Of a DNA stretch of 64,000 nucleotides, positions 9,188-20,203 are shown in pieces. Where the stretch lies: contig JARIBS010000013.1 in NCBI GenBank assembly GCA_029257385.1, forward strand, positions 1-64,000, read 5' to 3'. This DNA is from Thiorhodococcus sp. (GTDB lineage Bacteria > Pseudomonadota > Gammaproteobacteria > Chromatiales > Chromatiaceae). The translations under genes and the position numbers were made by a program. Within the stretch, counting starts at the first letter, position 1; each line of letters opens with the position of its first letter. The notes under the pieces are model-generated. The model was not told the DNA's origin. It saw only the letters and a program-made list of their open reading frames with translations, and made no database searches.

Positions 9188-9532
9188 CTACCCTCCCAGA
9201 CCAGCGGTAATGATCGCTTTCAAGGCCCATAGCCCGGATGCGACGAGAACGAATCCGAACAGCGTCATGAGCGTGACGCGCAGCACGACCTGATGGACAT
9301 AATCGATGAGGACATTGCGAATGCCGACCCAAGCATGCGCCAGAACCACGGGCACAAACAGCATCAGTGCGACCGCAACCCAGGGCTGGTTGACCCAAGC
9401 CACCAACTCAGCATGCCGGGTTGGTGCATTGAAGATGAAATACACCACCAGATAGACTGAGAACAATGCCAGATAGACGGCCGTCGATCGCTGGATCAAC
9501 CAGGCCATGATTCCGGATGCTTGACGACTCAT
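9188..9532 (-). CDS. sdhD: Succinate dehydrogenase membrane anchor subunit SdhD
   Basis: The product is 114 residues with three hydrophobic helices (AVYLALFSVYLVVYFIF; VALMLFVPVVLAHAWVGI; LMTLFGFVLVASGLWAL). The haem-region motif HAWVGIRNVLIDYV is typical of SdhD. The start at 9532 (MSRQASGIMAW) is chosen because it lies 4 bases after the sdhC stop; an upstream in-frame start at 9559 would overlap sdhC. Confidence 0.92.
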   Translation of the reverse strand: MSRQASGIMAWLIQRSTAVYLALFSVYLVVYFIFNAPTRHAELVAWVNQPWVAVALMLFVPVVLAHAWVGIRNVLIDYVHQVVLRVTLMTLFGFVLVASGLWALKAIITAGLGG

Positions 9533-9536
9533 CAGC

Positions 9537-9911
9537 TTATCCTCCCAAAACCACGACAAGCGCGAGCACCACCAACGTCCCGATCATCGAGATCCAGGCC
9601 GTTGCGCGCGCGACGGGCCGATCCAGCCCGAACCCCAGATCCAGCGCCAGATGCCGTACACCGACCGCCAAATGGTGGAGCAGGCTCCAGAGCATCACTA
9701 ACAGAGCGAGCTTGACTGGCCAGGTATCCAGAAATGCCATCGTCGCCGCAAACCCCTGCGGCCCGGATAGGGCCTGATGAAAGAGGTGCGCCGCGCCTGG
9801 AATGGCCAACAGCATCAGAACGCCGCTCACGCGGTGGAGAATCGACACGGTCGCTGTAATGGGCAGTTTGATGCGCCACAGCTCCAGGAAAACGGGTCTG
9901 GATATTTGCAT
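9537..9911 (-). CDS. sdhC: Succinate dehydrogenase cytochrome b556 subunit SdhC
   Basis: A 124-residue anchor with three membrane helices. It contains SILHRVSGVLM (the quinone-site HRxSG motif) and LLHHLAVGVRHLALD, where the His residues include the haem ligand. It is the promoter-proximal gene of sdhCDAB-sdhE-ygfX. The N-terminal RPVFLELWRIKLP corresponds to the usual RPLSPHL.IY..P segment in altered form. Confidence 0.94.
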   Translation of the reverse strand: MQISRPVFLELWRIKLPITATVSILHRVSGVLMLLAIPGAAHLFHQALSGPQGFAATMAFLDTWPVKLALLVMLWSLLHHLAVGVRHLALDLGFGLDRPVARATAWISMIGTLVVLALVVVLGG

Positions 9912-10039
9912 GCTCGAACCTTTGCTAAAACTGGCTACCTGAATCGAGTGACAGCGAAGCCATCGCGCACGGGCTGATTTCAGGAGCAGAGGTGCGGTGA
10001 AGGTATGGCGGAACGCTGTCTATTTGTGCAGCGCCACAG

Positions 10040-10068
10040 AATATAGGTTCTATATACCGTGGCATCAA
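10040..10068 (-). promoter_or_regulatory. Sigma-70 type promoter of the sdh operon
   Basis: On the minus strand TTGATG (10068-10063) and TATATT (10045-10040) are separated by exactly 17 bases. Transcription would start near 10033, giving a leader of about 120 bases before sdhC. No other gene could use it. Confidence 0.6.
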
Positions 10069-10126
10069 TGAATTTTATCAAACTCACGGCTCTACACAGG
10101 GCAGACCAGATGCCGACGCCGGTGGC

Positions 10127-11134
10127 TCAACGTGGCATATTGAGGCCAACCGAACTATTGAGCGTCTGCATGATCCCGGCCCCGAAGCTCACGCCCAGCC
10201 GCTTGACGAGCGACTCGAACAGGTCGCGCTTGCGCGTGTACTCGACGATCTTCTCGGCGCCGATAATCTCGCGCGCCACGTAGCTGGAGCTGCCCAGACC
10301 ATCGGCAAGTCCCAGCTCGACGGCTTCCTGGCCGCTCCAGAACAGACCGCTGAAGAGCTCGTCACCACCCTTGAGCCGGTCGCCGCGACCCTGCTTGACC
10401 TCGGCGATGAACTGTTGGTGCAGGGTATCGAGCACGTTCAGGATGAAGTCGCGCTGGCCTTGGTCGAGCGGTGAGAAGGGGTCGAGAATGCCCTTGTTCG
10501 CGCCTGCCGTGAGCAGTCGGCGCTCGATGCCGAAATCCTCCATGGCCTTCTGGAATCCGAAGCTGTTGATGAGTACCCCGATCGAGCCGATCAGACTGCC
10601 CTTGTCGACATAGATCTCATCCGCGCCAACTGCGATGTAATAACCGCCCGAGGCGCACAGATCGACCGCGACGGCATAGACCGGCATGTCTTGGTCTTTT
10701 TCCTGCTTGTACTTGGCCTTGAGGCGCTCGATTTCGTCGTTGATATAGGCGGCCTGCACGGGGCTTCCGCCCGGACTGTTGATGCGCATGACGATGCCCT
10801 TGACCCGATCGGCCTTGAAGGCGGCGCGCAGTGCACTGATGACCCGGTCGGCACTGGCGTCGGTATCTGAGGCGATGACGCCCTTCACGTCGATCAGTGC
10901 GGTGTGCTGTTCGCCAGCGGACGTCATATCGCTCAGGCTGGGCAGATTGGCGATCATGAGCAGGGCGACCAGATAGAGCAAGACCAGCACTTTGAACAGA
11001 TTGCCCCAGCGGCGCCGACTGCGTTGATCGCGCAGATACCCGGCAGCGAGCCGATTGAGCACGGCGCGTTCCCAATCGGGCTGATCGGGCGATGGCATGT
11101 CGTGTTCACGCCGTTTCCAGAATTTCCAGTTCAT
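10127..11134 (-). CDS. sppA: S49-family signal peptide peptidase, SppA 36-kDa type
   Basis: A 335-residue membrane serine protease that degrades cleaved signal peptides. One membrane helix lies near residues 45-65 (LFKVLVLLYLVALLMIA), followed by the S49 domain with INSPGGS, the nucleophile Ser162 in CASGGYY, DKGSLIGSIGV, and a likely general-base Lys214 in NKGILDPFS. The single-domain length indicates the short SppA type, not the 67-kDa E. coli form. The start at 11134 has AGGAGAGAGA ahead of it and overlaps the upstream stop as ATGA. Confidence 0.9.
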   Translation of the reverse strand: MNWKFWKRREHDMPSPDQPDWERAVLNRLAAGYLRDQRSRRRWGNLFKVLVLLYLVALLMIANLPSLSDMTSAGEQHTALIDVKGVIASDTDASADRVISALRAAFKADRVKGIVMRINSPGGSPVQAAYINDEIERLKAKYKQEKDQDMPVYAVAVDLCASGGYYIAVGADEIYVDKGSLIGSIGVLINSFGFQKAMEDFGIERRLLTAGANKGILDPFSPLDQGQRDFILNVLDTLHQQFIAEVKQGRGDRLKGGDELFSGLFWSGQEAVELGLADGLGSSSYVAREIIGAEKIVEYTRKRDLFESLVKRLGVSFGAGIMQTLNSSVGLNMPR

Positions 11135-11808
11135 TCGCTGTCTCTCTCCTGCGGCACGTCGAGCGCCGTTAACCACCCTGGGATTGCATGCAGTGACTCC
11201 AGGCAACCCAGCGGGTTATGCAACCAGAGCCGCGCGGGTGCATGTACACCATGTCCAATGGCCAGGGCGTTCACCCCGGCGTTGCCTGCCATCTGCATAT
11301 CGTATTCGGTATCGCCCACCATCAAGGTCTCGGCGGCAGTGACACCTAATTCATCCATCAACTCAAAGAGCATCTGAGGATTGGGCTTGGAAAAGGTTTC
11401 GTCGGCGCACCGGGTGGCATGAAAGTGGCCGCGCAGACCGGTCTCGGTGAGCGAGCTGTCGAGTCCGGCACGGCTCTTACCGGTGGCAACCGCCAGCAGA
11501 CGACCCTGCCCAGCCAACCAGTCCAGCACCTCGCGCGCGCCGGAAAACAGCGCCGACGGCGTCTGATTGGTGATCAGGAAGTGACGCCGGTACTGCAGCA
11601 CCAGACTGGCCCGAATCGCCGCATCTGACCCCGGCAGGAGTCGCAGCATCGCCTCATCGAGTCCCAGACCGATGATATCGCGCGCCGACTCGCGGGTCGG
11701 CGCACTGAGTCCCAGATCGGTAAAGGCGCGCTGGAGACAGGCGACGATACGCGCCTCTGAATCCATCAGAGTGCCATCCCAGTCGAAGACGATCAGCTCA
11801 AATCTCAC
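11131..11808 (-). CDS. HAD-superfamily hydrolase, phosphoglycolate phosphatase-like
   Basis: The 225-residue protein has HAD motif I FDWDGTLMDSE, motif II/III features (AVATGKSRAGL, and Lys in SKPNPQM) and motif IV VGDTEYDMQMA. It therefore dephosphorylates a small phosphorylated metabolite; the substrate is not fixed by sequence. It overlaps rluC upstream and sppA downstream by 4 bases each. The rluC-HAD-sppA order next to rne is conserved in related Gammaproteobacteria. Confidence 0.88.
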   Translation of the reverse strand: MRFELIVFDWDGTLMDSEARIVACLQRAFTDLGLSAPTRESARDIIGLGLDEAMLRLLPGSDAAIRASLVLQYRRHFLITNQTPSALFSGAREVLDWLAGQGRLLAVATGKSRAGLDSSLTETGLRGHFHATRCADETFSKPNPQMLFELMDELGVTAAETLMVGDTEYDMQMAGNAGVNALAIGHGVHAPARLWLHNPLGCLESLHAIPGWLTALDVPQERDSE

Positions 11809-12755
11809 TTCAGCGCCTCCAGGGCATCCAGAACCCGCTGCAGCTCATCGGGCAATGAAGACTCCACGCGCAGAGCCTGGGTCATGTCATCGAGCCGAAA
11901 GCTCAGGGCAGATGCGTGCAAGAACAAGCGTGTCAGCCCGACATCCTTGAGCGCTCGGTTGAGCGCACCGTCACCATACTTGGGATCGCCCGCCAGCGGC
12001 GCGCCCAAGTGCGCTGCGTGCACGCGGATCTGATGGGTCCGCCCGGTGATGAGTTCGGCCTCGACCAGCGTGATCGGCTGGCCGTGATGGACGAAGCGGG
12101 TCAACCGGCGAAAGCGTGTGCGCGAGGCCTTGCCTTCGGCTTGATCGACCGTTACCAGACGTTCTCCGCCGCGCAGCACGTTCTTTTTCAGCGCGACATC
12201 GACCAGCATCTCGGGTTGCGGCAACTCGCCGATCATGAGCGCCAGATAACGCTTGCGCATCGCGCCCTCGCGGATGATCCGGTGCAGCTCGCGCAACGCG
12301 CTACGCCGCTTGCTGATGACCAAGCAGCCGGAGGTCTCACGATCGAGACGGTGGACCAGTTCCAGCTCACACCCTGGGCGCAGTTGACGCAGCGCCTCAA
12401 TCAACCCATAACTCAAACCGCTACCGCCATGCACCGCCATGCCTGCGGGCTTATCGAGCACCAGCAGACGGGCGTCCTCATGCAAGACGGCGCCATCGAG
12501 CCGTGCCAACTGACCTTGCGGGGCACGCGACGCGGGTGCGCTCTGGCTCATACGCATCGGCGGGATGCGCACCATGTCGCCCTCGCACAATCGCTGGCTG
12601 GCTTTTACCCGACCCTTGTTGACCCGAACCTCGCCGCGACGCAGGACGCGATAGACATGACTGCGCGGCACGCCCTTGACGAAACGCAGTAGAAAGTTGT
12701 CGATGCGTTGTCCGTGCGACTCTTGATCGACACGCACATATTGTGGCGCAGCCAT
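11805..12755 (-). CDS. rluC: 23S rRNA pseudouridine synthase RluC
   Basis: RluC makes pseudouridines in domain V of 23S rRNA (positions 955, 2504 and 2580 in E. coli). The S4 RNA-binding domain (residues about 10-75, QRIDNFLLRFVKGVPRSHVYR) is followed by the catalytic domain with HRLDRETSGCLV, whose Asp is the nucleophile, and RTHQIRVHAAHLG. I prefer the start at 12755 (MAAPQYVRV), which has GGGG upstream; an in-frame ATG at 12851 would add 32 low-complexity residues. The gene is divergent from rne, as in E. coli. Confidence 0.92.
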   Translation of the reverse strand: MAAPQYVRVDQESHGQRIDNFLLRFVKGVPRSHVYRVLRRGEVRVNKGRVKASQRLCEGDMVRIPPMRMSQSAPASRAPQGQLARLDGAVLHEDARLLVLDKPAGMAVHGGSGLSYGLIEALRQLRPGCELELVHRLDRETSGCLVISKRRSALRELHRIIREGAMRKRYLALMIGELPQPEMLVDVALKKNVLRGGERLVTVDQAEGKASRTRFRRLTRFVHHGQPITLVEAELITGRTHQIRVHAAHLGAPLAGDPKYGDGALNRALKDVGLTRLFLHASALSFRLDDMTQALRVESSLPDELQRVLDALEALK

Positions 12756-13446
12756 GCGAACCCCATGATGCTTCTCTGAGGCGTGTGAAGATACCTTGGT
12801 TTCGGGGTCGCTGTGCGATCTTGGGGCGGAATGCGAATCTGGCGATTTCAATGGGTTCTGGACCTGGAGCCAAATGGCTCAATTGCTGCTAGAAAGTTTC
12901 ACTGATAAGATTGGCGGCCTGCGCTGGCCGATGGATATAACTATTTTCCCGGAGCGGCTAGTGCATCCATGAGTGCTGCTATCCAACGCCCGGTAAACGG
13001 GTACCGCCAGCGACGCTCATGCTTAGTCCGGCATCCAACAGCTCACCATGCTGCCCGAGGGGTCGCGTGGTGCTACCGGCCAGCTTGCCACGTTGAGCGA
13101 AGCAGATTCTACACCCAGCGATTTCCCCCGTGTGGCTCGCGTCGAGTCAGACCAGCGCAGCCGGCGCCATCTTAGCCGCTCCAAAGCGGGCCTCACTCCC
13201 ATACATTGGGATCGCCCGACCAACGCGGGTGCCCATTTGGGCCCGTAAACAATTATTCATGCGCGCGTGCCCGTTCAAGCCCCTTACGCTACGGCGATTG
13301 GCCGAACGGACAGTGCCGATGCCTTGGGCAGACCTCCTTATGATGCCTGAAGCGACGCGCCGAACCGACTGCGAGATCCTTACACAGATCCGTAGCGGGG
13401 CGCCCAACCACGGGTCACGCGCCGTGGTGTGTGAAAAAGGAACAAC
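12756..13446. other. Intergenic region between rluC and rne, probable long rne leader
   Basis: About 600-690 bases separate the divergent genes. No convincing ORF or RNA gene is visible. A TATAAC at 12936-12941 with TTGGCG 19 bases upstream is a weak plus-strand promoter candidate, which would give a leader near 500 bases. E. coli rne has a 361-base autoregulatory leader, so a long structured leader is expected here. Confidence 0.45.
13407..13428 (+). promoter_or_regulatory. Stem-loop just before the rne ribosome binding site
   Basis: A 7-bp stem (ACCACGG, 13407-13413, with CCGTGGT, 13422-13428) closes an 8-base loop and ends a few bases before AAAAAGGAAC and the rne ATG. Its position suggests control of rne translation or RNase E self-cleavage; this is inference. 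Confidence 0.4.
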
Positions 13447-16308
13447 ATGAAAAGAATGCTCATCAACGCAACTCAACCGGAAGAGTTGCGCGTCGCGACC
13501 GTCGACGGGCAGTTACTTTACAACCTGGACATCGAATCACCAGGGCGAGAGCAGAAAAAAGCCAATATCTATAAAGGCATCATTACACGCGTCGAGCCAA
13601 GCCTGGAGGCCGCGTTCGTCGAATACGGCTCCGAGCGCCATGGCTTTCTGCCGCTCAAGGAGATCTCGCGCGCCTATTTCGAGCCCGACACCACCAAGCC
13701 CGGTACCCGTACCACCATCAAGGAATCGGTGCGTGAAGGACGCGAGGTCATCGTCCAGATCGACAAAGAAGAGCGCGGCAACAAAGGCGCCGCCCTTACG
13801 ACGTTCATCTCGCTGGCCGGACGCTATCTGGTTTTGATGCCGAACAACCCGCGCGCGGGCGGTGTCTCGCGGCGCATCGAGGGACAGGAGCGCAGCGAGC
13901 TGCGCGACGCCATGAGTCAGCTCGAAATCCCCGAGGACATGGGGCTGATCGTGCGCACCGCGGGCGTGGGCAAGAACGCCGAGGAGCTTCAGTGGGATCT
14001 CAACTATCTACACCAGCTCTGGAAGGCGATCGTCAGCTCCGGCGAAGGCCGCAAAGCGCCCTTCCTGATCTATCAGGAAAGCGATGTCATCATTCGTGCC
14101 ATGCGTGATTATCTGCGCGCAGACATCGGCGAGATCGTAATCGATGACCGCGCCGTCTTCGAGCGTGCCGAGAATTTCACGCGGCAGGTGATGCCGCAGA
14201 ATCTCAAAAAGCTGCGTCTCTATCAGGACGAGGTGCCGCTGTTCACTCGCTATCAGATCGAGAGTCAGATCGAATCGGCCTTTCAGCGCGAGGTGCGACT
14301 GCCCTCGGGCGGCTCGGTCGTCATCGACTACAATGAGGCGCTGACGTCGATCGACATCAACTCGGCACGCGCGACCAAAGGCGCTGATATTGAGGAGACC
14401 GCGCTCAACACCAACCTTGAGGCGTCCGACGAGATCGCTCGCCAACTGCGCTTGCGCGACCTCGGGGGGCTGTTCGTGATCGATTTCATCGACATGACTC
14501 CACCGAAAAACCAGCGTGAGGTCGAAAACCGTCTGCGCGAGGCCCTGAAACAAGATCGTGCACGCGTGCAGATTGCGCGGATTTCGCGTTTCGGTCTGCT
14601 GGAAATGTCGCGCCAACGGCTGCGCCCATCGCTCGGCGAATCGAGCCAGCAACTCTGTCCGCGCTGTAAGGGTCAGGGCGCAATCCGTGGGGTTGAATCA
14701 CTCGCGCTGTCGATCCTGCGCATCGTCGAGGAAGAGGCGATGAAGGACAGCACGCAGCGCATTGTGGCGCAGCTCCCGGTCAGCGTGGCGACCTTCCTAC
14801 TCAACGAAAAACGCCGCGCCATCCTCGAGATCGAAGCGCGGCAGGGCGTCGAGATTCTGCTGCTTCCCAACGAGCACATCCTCACGCCAGACTACACCAT
14901 TGAGCGTGTGCGCGGTCAGGATGCCGACAAGGGCGAGAGCGAGGAGTTACTCAGCCATGAAATGGTCACCCCGCTGAAGGACGATGCCGTACCGCATTAC
15001 GCCAAGCTCGGCGAGCCGGTTAAGTTCGAGGAGCCAGCAGTCAAGCAGGTTACCCCCAGCTCACCAGTACCACAGCAGTCGCAACGCACGAGCGTACCGA
15101 CACCAGCCCCGGAGTCCGAGCGCAACGACTCCGACAGTCTGCTCAAACGCATCTGGACGAACCTGTTCCAGACACGCGCCCCGGATGCCGAAAACGCCGA
15201 TGAGCCGCGCGAATCCACCAGCCAGACAGCGGATTCGCATCGCTCCGATGACGCACGTCCCAAGTCCACCAAAGCCCAACCGGCGACGCGTGCGCAGCGC
15301 AATGAACGATCCAGCGCAGGACGCAAGCCACAGACCCGTGATACGAGCGGGCATCGGCAGTCATCGGCACATCCACGACGCGACACCCAAGCAGCCGGGC
15401 GTCAAACCGACGCGGTGAATGAGGCCGGTGGCAGCGACGCTTCAGGCCACAATCAGACGCGCTCAACAGAATCGGGTAGTCGCCGCAGCAGCTCCAAAAG
15501 CCGCAGCCGACGCACTAGCGCACCGCGCACGGACGATCAGTCAATGCGCGACGAGGCCAATGCAACAGCGCCGCATCCCAGCGCCGCCGCAGCCGAGCGT
15601 GACGTCGTTCAATCGGCTTCTGAAAGCGCAAAAAGCGCACCCGAACGTGACTTGCCACAGACGTCACAGACCGATTCAGCCGCTCGCACAGACTCCGACC
15701 AAGGCCCCGTGCGTTCGTCTAAAGCGCGTGCGCGCCCCGTAGCCGAAGATGACAACGACAGATCGCGAAGCGATGTTGCGACTACGGAAAACGCGGCCTC
15801 CGACACCGACACCGCCAGCGATCAGGGCAATGACGGCGGTGCGCCAACACCCACGGAGCGTTCGCGCTCATCGCGCCGTCGGCGTGGCGGGCGCAACCGG
15901 CGCCGTCCAGCAGCGGCTGATGGATCGCAATCAGTCAGTTCCGAGCAGAGCGAATCGACCGAGCCACCTGCCGAGTCATCAGAAAACGTGAAAGCTGGCG
16001 CAGCGCAGCGCCCAAGACCATCAGCCGAGGCAACGCAGGCGAAGGCGGCTGTCGAGCCTGCGCCCTCAGCGCCAAGCAACACTCCAGCGCAACAGCCAGA
16101 CGTCGAGCGCACGAGCGAGGCGCCCCAGCGCATGCTTCCAGCCCCTGAACCGTTGCGGGCCATTACGGGCGCATCGGGCGAGACCTCTCAGGCTTCGCGG
16201 CAAGCAGAACCAGCCGCGTCGACCAGCAGCGACAGCGAGCGGCCAGCCCCCAAGGTCGCAGCCTCTGCCCCCACCACAGATCCCGATCGGGACTCAGGTG
16301 TCGCCTAA
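13447..16308 (+). CDS. rne: Ribonuclease E
   Basis: This 953-residue endoribonuclease starts mRNA decay and matures rRNA and tRNA. The N-terminal half (about 1-510) is catalytic: S1 domain, RNase H-like part, DNase I-like part with Asp residues in [13 protein letters not shown] and [12 protein letters not shown], and the Zn-link CPRCKGQG whose Cys codons fall at residues 404 and 407, the same numbers as in E. coli. The C-terminal half (about 520-953) is Ser/Arg/Glu/Ala-rich and disordered, with basic patches ([15 protein letters not shown]) expected to bind RNA and the degradosome. AAAAAGGAAC serves as ribosome binding site. Confidence 0.97.
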   Translation: MKRMLINATQPEELRVATVDGQLLYNLDIESPGREQKKANIYKGIITRVEPSLEAAFVEYGSERHGFLPLKEISRAYFEPDTTKPGTRTTIKESVREGREVIVQIDKEERGNKGAALTTFISLAGRYLVLMPNNPRAGGVSRRIEGQERSELRDAMSQLEIPEDMGLIVRTAGVGKNAEELQWDLNYLHQLWKAIVSSGEGRKAPFLIYQESDVIIRAMRDYLRADIGEIVIDDRAVFERAENFTRQVMPQNLKKLRLYQDEVPLFTRYQIESQIESAFQREVRLPSGGSVVIDYNEALTSIDINSARATKGADIEETALNTNLEASDEIARQLRLRDLGGLFVIDFIDMTPPKNQREVENRLREALKQDRARVQIARISRFGLLEMSRQRLRPSLGESSQQLCPRCKGQGAIRGVESLALSILRIVEEEAMKDSTQRIVAQLPVSVATFLLNEKRRAILEIEARQGVEILLLPNEHILTPDYTIERVRGQDADKGESEELLSHEMVTPLKDDAVPHYAKLGEPVKFEEPAVKQVTPSSPVPQQSQRTSVPTPAPESERNDSDSLLKRIWTNLFQTRAPDAENADEPRESTSQTADSHRSDDARPKSTKAQPATRAQRNERSSAGRKPQTRDTSGHRQSSAHPRRDTQAAGRQTDAVNEAGGSDASGHNQTRSTESGSRRSSSKSRSRRTSAPRTDDQSMRDEANATAPHPSAAAAERDVVQSASESAKSAPERDLPQTSQTDSAARTDSDQGPVRSSKARARPVAEDDNDRSRSDVATTENAASDTDTASDQGNDGGAPTPTERSRSSRRRRGGRNRRRPAAADGSQSVSSEQSESTEPPAESSENVKAGAAQRPRPSAEATQAKAAVEPAPSAPSNTPAQQPDVERTSEAPQRMLPAPEPLRAITGASGETSQASRQAEPAASTSSDSERPAPKVAASAPTTDPDRDSGVA

Positions 16309-16349
16309 GCTACAGAGCTGACGCGCGAGCGCTACCTCAGATGTTCAGC

Positions 16350-16374
16350 CGAACCCGGCCATGGGCCGGGTTCG
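16350..16374. terminator. Bidirectional hairpin between rne and the phosphatase gene
   Basis: An 11-bp perfect inverted repeat (CGAACCCGGCC, 3-base loop, GGCCGGGTTCG) lies between convergent genes. There is no T-run, so termination would rely on the stem alone or on Rho. Confidence 0.6.
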
Positions 16375-16382
16375 CAGACCAC

Positions 16383-16871
16383 TCAGAGGTGTCGGCTCGT
16401 CAGATCGGCCAGCAGCCCCCGCGACGCCGCCTCCACCATGTCGAAGACCTGATCGAATCCGAACTGTCCACCATAGTAGGGATCGGGCACCTCGCGAATC
16501 CCCTGGTCCGGCACGAAATCCATCAATAGCCTGAGCTTCGACTCTAGCCCCGGCGGACAGATAGCGGCGAGACACTCGACGTTGTAATGATCCATGGCCA
16601 GCACATAATCGTAGCGGTGGAAATCGCCCGCCGTCGCTTGCCGGGCGCGCAGATCGCCGATATCGACGCCCCGCTCGTGTGCGGTCTGCTGGGCGCGCTG
16701 ATCCGGCGGCTTGCCAAGATGGTAGGCATGGGTTCCGGCCGAATCGATCTCGACGGCGTCTATCAAGCCCGCATCTATAACCAGCTTGCGAAAGACTCCG
16801 TGCGCGGTCGGCGACCTGCAAATATTGCCCATGCAGACAAAGAGCACGCTTGCTTGTGTTGGATTTTTCAT
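16383..16871 (-). CDS. Low-molecular-weight protein-tyrosine phosphatase
   Basis: The 162-residue protein carries the signature CMGNICRSP with nucleophile Cys13 and Arg19 near the N-terminus and the general acid Asp in VPDPYYGG. Such enzymes dephosphorylate tyrosine kinases of capsule systems or other phosphoproteins. No capsule kinase is adjacent, so the partner is unknown. GGAGGAA precedes the ATG, and the 21-base direct repeat shared with the RND operon begins inside this ribosome-binding region. Confidence 0.92.
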   Translation of the reverse strand: MKNPTQASVLFVCMGNICRSPTAHGVFRKLVIDAGLIDAVEIDSAGTHAYHLGKPPDQRAQQTAHERGVDIGDLRARQATAGDFHRYDYVLAMDHYNVECLAAICPPGLESKLRLLMDFVPDQGIREVPDPYYGGQFGFDQVFDMVEAASRGLLADLTSRHL

Positions 16872-16880
16872 CTGTTCCTC

Positions 16881-16901
16881 CGCGAGAAACCCCGCCGTTC
16901 A
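16881..16901 (+). repeat. Direct repeat copy 1, GC hairpin resembling IS200/IS605-type ends
   Basis: The 21 bases here are identical to 21420-21440 and include CGAGAAACCCCGCCGTTC. With the following AAGGCG they can fold as a short hairpin. Such GAGAAACCCCGCC hairpins are familiar from the ends of TnpB-carrying elements, but no transposase gene is next to it. On the minus strand both copies end about 10 bases before a start codon. Confidence 0.6.
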
Positions 16902-17050
16902 AGGCGAGAAGGGATAGCGGCTGCGAGAGGCAAGCCAGCGGAAATGAAATACGTGCAGGCTTTCCACCCACCGGGCCGTGAGGCTCTGCCCGTAAGGGCC
17001 TGGTGAGGGAGCTTTGCGGCCCGCTTCCTTCGCCAATCTCTACAACCGGC

Positions 17051-20000
17051 TCAAGCCTCGGCCCCTGCCCCGTTATCGCTCTTTGCGTCACTGGCCGTCG
17101 GCGTTCCATGCACCCGCTCGCGCAGTCGCTGGAAAACGACATAGAGCATGGGGATGAGAAACACGCCGATCAGCGAGGCCGCCAGCATGCCGCCAAACAC
17201 CGCCGTACCCACACCACGCTGACTCGCCTCCCCCGCGCCGCTGGCGGTGATAAGCGGCACCAGCCCGAGGATGAAGGCGAAGCTGGTCATGAGTACCGCG
17301 CGGATTCTCAGACGCGCCGCGTTGGCTGCCGCCTCCAGGATGGGCTTTCCTTCCGCGCGCTGCTGCATCGCGAACTCGACGATGAGAATGGCGTTCTTGC
17401 TCGCCAAACCGATGAGCACGACGATACCGACCTGGGCATAGAGGTCGTTGGGTAGGTCGGCGATCGTCAGTGCGATCATCGAACCCAGCACACCCACGGT
17501 GACAGACAACAGCACCGCTGCCGGCATCGACCAGCTCTCATAGAGCGCGACCAGGAACAGATAGGCAAACAGCACCGCCAGCCCCAGCACGATCGGCGTC
17601 TTGCCCCCGGCCTCCTTCTCCTGGAAGGCGGTCCCGGTCCACTCGAAACCATAGCCGCTCGGCAGCGTCTTGTCCGAGATGGTCTCCATTGCGCTGAGCG
17701 CCTCCCCTGAGCTACTCCCAGAGGCTGGGCCGCCCTGCATGGTCACGCTGCGGTAATTGTTATAGCGTTGCAGCAACTGCGGACCGAGGATGAGTTCAGG
17801 CGACATGAGCGCGCGGATCGGAACCATCTCGCCCTTGTCGTTGCGGACATGGATCCGATAGACATCGTCGAACGCCTTGCGGTCCTCCTGCTCACCCTGG
17901 ACCTTGACCTGCCAAACCCGTCCGAACTTATTGAAGTCGTTGACATAGTAGCCGCCGAGCGTGGCCTGGAGCGCGGTGAAGATATCGCTGACTCCAACCC
18001 CCAGCACCTGCGCCTTCTCACGGTCGAAGTCGAGAAAGACCTGCGGATTATCAGTGCCCCAAGTCGAGAAGACATTCGCCAGCGTGGGGTCCTGGTTCGC
18101 GCTCAGCACCATGGCGCGCATGACACCGGCCAGCTCTTGGGGTGAGCGGCCCTGGAGATCTTCAAGCTGATACTCGAAACCGCTGCCCGTGCCAAGTCCG
18201 CTGATCGGTGGCAGATTAAACGGCATGACTTGCGCGCTCGCAATCCCGGCGCTCTGGGCGGCGACCCGTTTGATGACCGCATCAACCTTGAGGTCTGACG
18301 TGTTGCGCTCATCAAAGGGCTTGAGTTTACCAATGAGGATCGCGCTATTGGACTGGATGCTGCCATCGAGGATGCTGTAACCCGGCACGGTGAGCACATG
18401 CTCAATGGCAGGATCGTCCATGACCAGCTTCTCGATCTGCTTGACCGCCTCCAGGGTGCGGTTGACCGAAGCACCCTCGGGCAACTGGATCTGCGCCATG
18501 AAGGCGCCCTGATCCTCTTCGGGAAGGAAGCCTGTCGGGGTGATTTTAAACAGCCAGCCGGTCGCGACACCCACGCCGAGGATCAAGACCAACACCAGGA
18601 GCGAGAATCGCACCAGGCGCCCGACGATCGCGGCATACCCATCGCGCACCCGGTCAATCCCGTTCAGGACATGGCGCATCAGACCCCGCTTGTGGGTCGT
18701 CGGTTTGAGCAAAATGGCACACAGCGCCGGCGCGAGGGTCAGCGCATTGAGCGCCGAGATCAACATCGAGAAAGACACCACCGCCGCAAACTGCTGAAAC
18801 AATTGCCCGGTGATGCCGGGAATGAAGGCCACCGGCATAAAAACCGAGAGCAGCACCAGGGTAATAGCGATAATCGGTCCACTGATCTGGCCCATCGCCT
18901 TCTTGGCCGCAGCGCGCGGTGAGAGTCCTTCCTCCTCCATGATGCGCTCGACGTTCTCGACCACCACGATGGCGTCGTCGACCACGATCCCGATGGCCAG
19001 CACCACCGCGAGCAACGAGATGGTGTTGGCCGAAAAACCGATGGCGAGCAGAAAGGCGAAACTGCCAACCAGTGACACTGGCACGGCAACGAGCGGAATC
19101 AGCGTCGCGCGCCAACTGCCGAGAAAAATGAAGACTACCAGAATAACCAGGACGAAGGCTTCGAGCAGGGTATGCACGACCTTCTCCAGACTGGCCTTGA
19201 CGAATTCCGTCGTGTCAAAAACAACGGTGTAGTCCATATCGTCCGGGAAGCGCTCAGAGAGTTCCTCCATCGCCTCCCTGATGCCGTCCCCAACCGCCAC
19301 CGCGTTGGCACCCGGCGCCAGATAGATGGCCATGCCGGCGGTATCATTGCCATCAAGACGACTGACCGAATCGGACTGCTCGGAGCCCAGCTCCACCCGC
19401 CCGACGTCTTTCACCAAGACTGCCGAGCCGTCCAGGTTGGCACGCACCACGATGTTTTCGAACTGCTCGACGTCGCTCAACCGACCCTGTGTCTGGAGGG
19501 TGATCTGAAACTGTTGGTCCGGCGTCATGGGCTGGGCGCCGATACGGCCCACCGCAGCCTGAACGTTCTGGCTCTGGATCGCGGCGATGACGTCCGAGGG
19601 GGTCAGGCTCAGCGCGGTGAGCGTGTCGGAGTCGAGCCAGATACGCATGCTGTAGTCGAGCGGGCCGAACTGAAAGACCTCACCAACGCCAGACACGCGC
19701 GAGAGGGTGTCGATGACGTTGATGGTCGCATAGTTGCTCAGAAACAATGCGTCATAGGCGCCCTTGGGCGAATAGAGCGCCACCACCTGGAGCATGGCGG
19801 TGGATTTTTTCTTGACTGTAAGCCCCTGGCGCGTGACCTCTTCCGGGAGCTGCGCCATCGCCAGATTGGCGCGGTTTTGTACGTTGACCGTGTTGATGTC
19901 CGGGTCGGTGCCGAGCGCGAAAGTGACGTTGAGCGAGTAACTGCCATCGTTGGCGCTGGTCGATTTCATGTAGAGCATGTTATCGACGCCATTGACCTTG

Positions 20001-20203
20001 GACTCAATCGGCTGGGCGACGGTCGACTCTACCACCGAGGCGCTGGCGCCCGGATAGGCGGCGCTGACCGAGACCTGCGGCGGCACGATGTCCGGAAACT
20101 GCGCCACCGGGATCTGGGTAATGGCGACGATGCCGGCGATCAGGATAACCAGCGAGATGACGATCGACAGTCGCGGCCGGTCGATGAAGACATCGGAGAT
20201 CAT
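17051..20203 (-). CDS. RND multidrug efflux permease, HAE1 (AcrB/MexB) family
   Basis: A 1050-residue inner-membrane proton/drug antiporter. Twelve membrane helices in two sets flank large periplasmic loops. The proton-relay Asp pair is in [16 protein letters not shown] (helix 4) and the partner Lys in [14 protein letters not shown] (helix 10). The N-terminus ([19 protein letters not shown]) is classical. Its start overlaps the adaptor stop by 4 bases. No outer-membrane TolC-type gene is adjacent, so the pump must borrow one from elsewhere. Confidence 0.95.
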   Translation of the reverse strand: MISDVFIDRPRLSIVISLVILIAGIVAITQIPVAQFPDIVPPQVSVSAAYPGASASVVESTVAQPIESKVNGVDNMLYMKSTSANDGSYSLNVTFALGTDPDINTVNVQNRANLAMAQLPEEVTRQGLTVKKKSTAMLQVVALYSPKGAYDALFLSNYATINVIDTLSRVSGVGEVFQFGPLDYSMRIWLDSDTLTALSLTPSDVIAAIQSQNVQAAVGRIGAQPMTPDQQFQITLQTQGRLSDVEQFENIVVRANLDGSAVLVKDVGRVELGSEQSDSVSRLDGNDTAGMAIYLAPGANAVAVGDGIREAMEELSERFPDDMDYTVVFDTTEFVKASLEKVVHTLLEAFVLVILVVFIFLGSWRATLIPLVAVPVSLVGSFAFLLAIGFSANTISLLAVVLAIGIVVDDAIVVVENVERIMEEEGLSPRAAAKKAMGQISGPIIAITLVLLSVFMPVAFIPGITGQLFQQFAAVVSFSMLISALNALTLAPALCAILLKPTTHKRGLMRHVLNGIDRVRDGYAAIVGRLVRFSLLVLVLILGVGVATGWLFKITPTGFLPEEDQGAFMAQIQLPEGASVNRTLEAVKQIEKLVMDDPAIEHVLTVPGYSILDGSIQSNSAILIGKLKPFDERNTSDLKVDAVIKRVAAQSAGIASAQVMPFNLPPISGLGTGSGFEYQLEDLQGRSPQELAGVMRAMVLSANQDPTLANVFSTWGTDNPQVFLDFDREKAQVLGVGVSDIFTALQATLGGYYVNDFNKFGRVWQVKVQGEQEDRKAFDDVYRIHVRNDKGEMVPIRALMSPELILGPQLLQRYNNYRSVTMQGGPASGSSSGEALSAMETISDKTLPSGYGFEWTGTAFQEKEAGGKTPIVLGLAVLFAYLFLVALYESWSMPAAVLLSVTVGVLGSMIALTIADLPNDLYAQVGIVVLIGLASKNAILIVEFAMQQRAEGKPILEAAANAARLRIRAVLMTSFAFILGLVPLITASGAGEASQRGVGTAVFGGMLAASLIGVFLIPMLYVVFQRLRERVHGTPTASDAKSDNGAGAEA

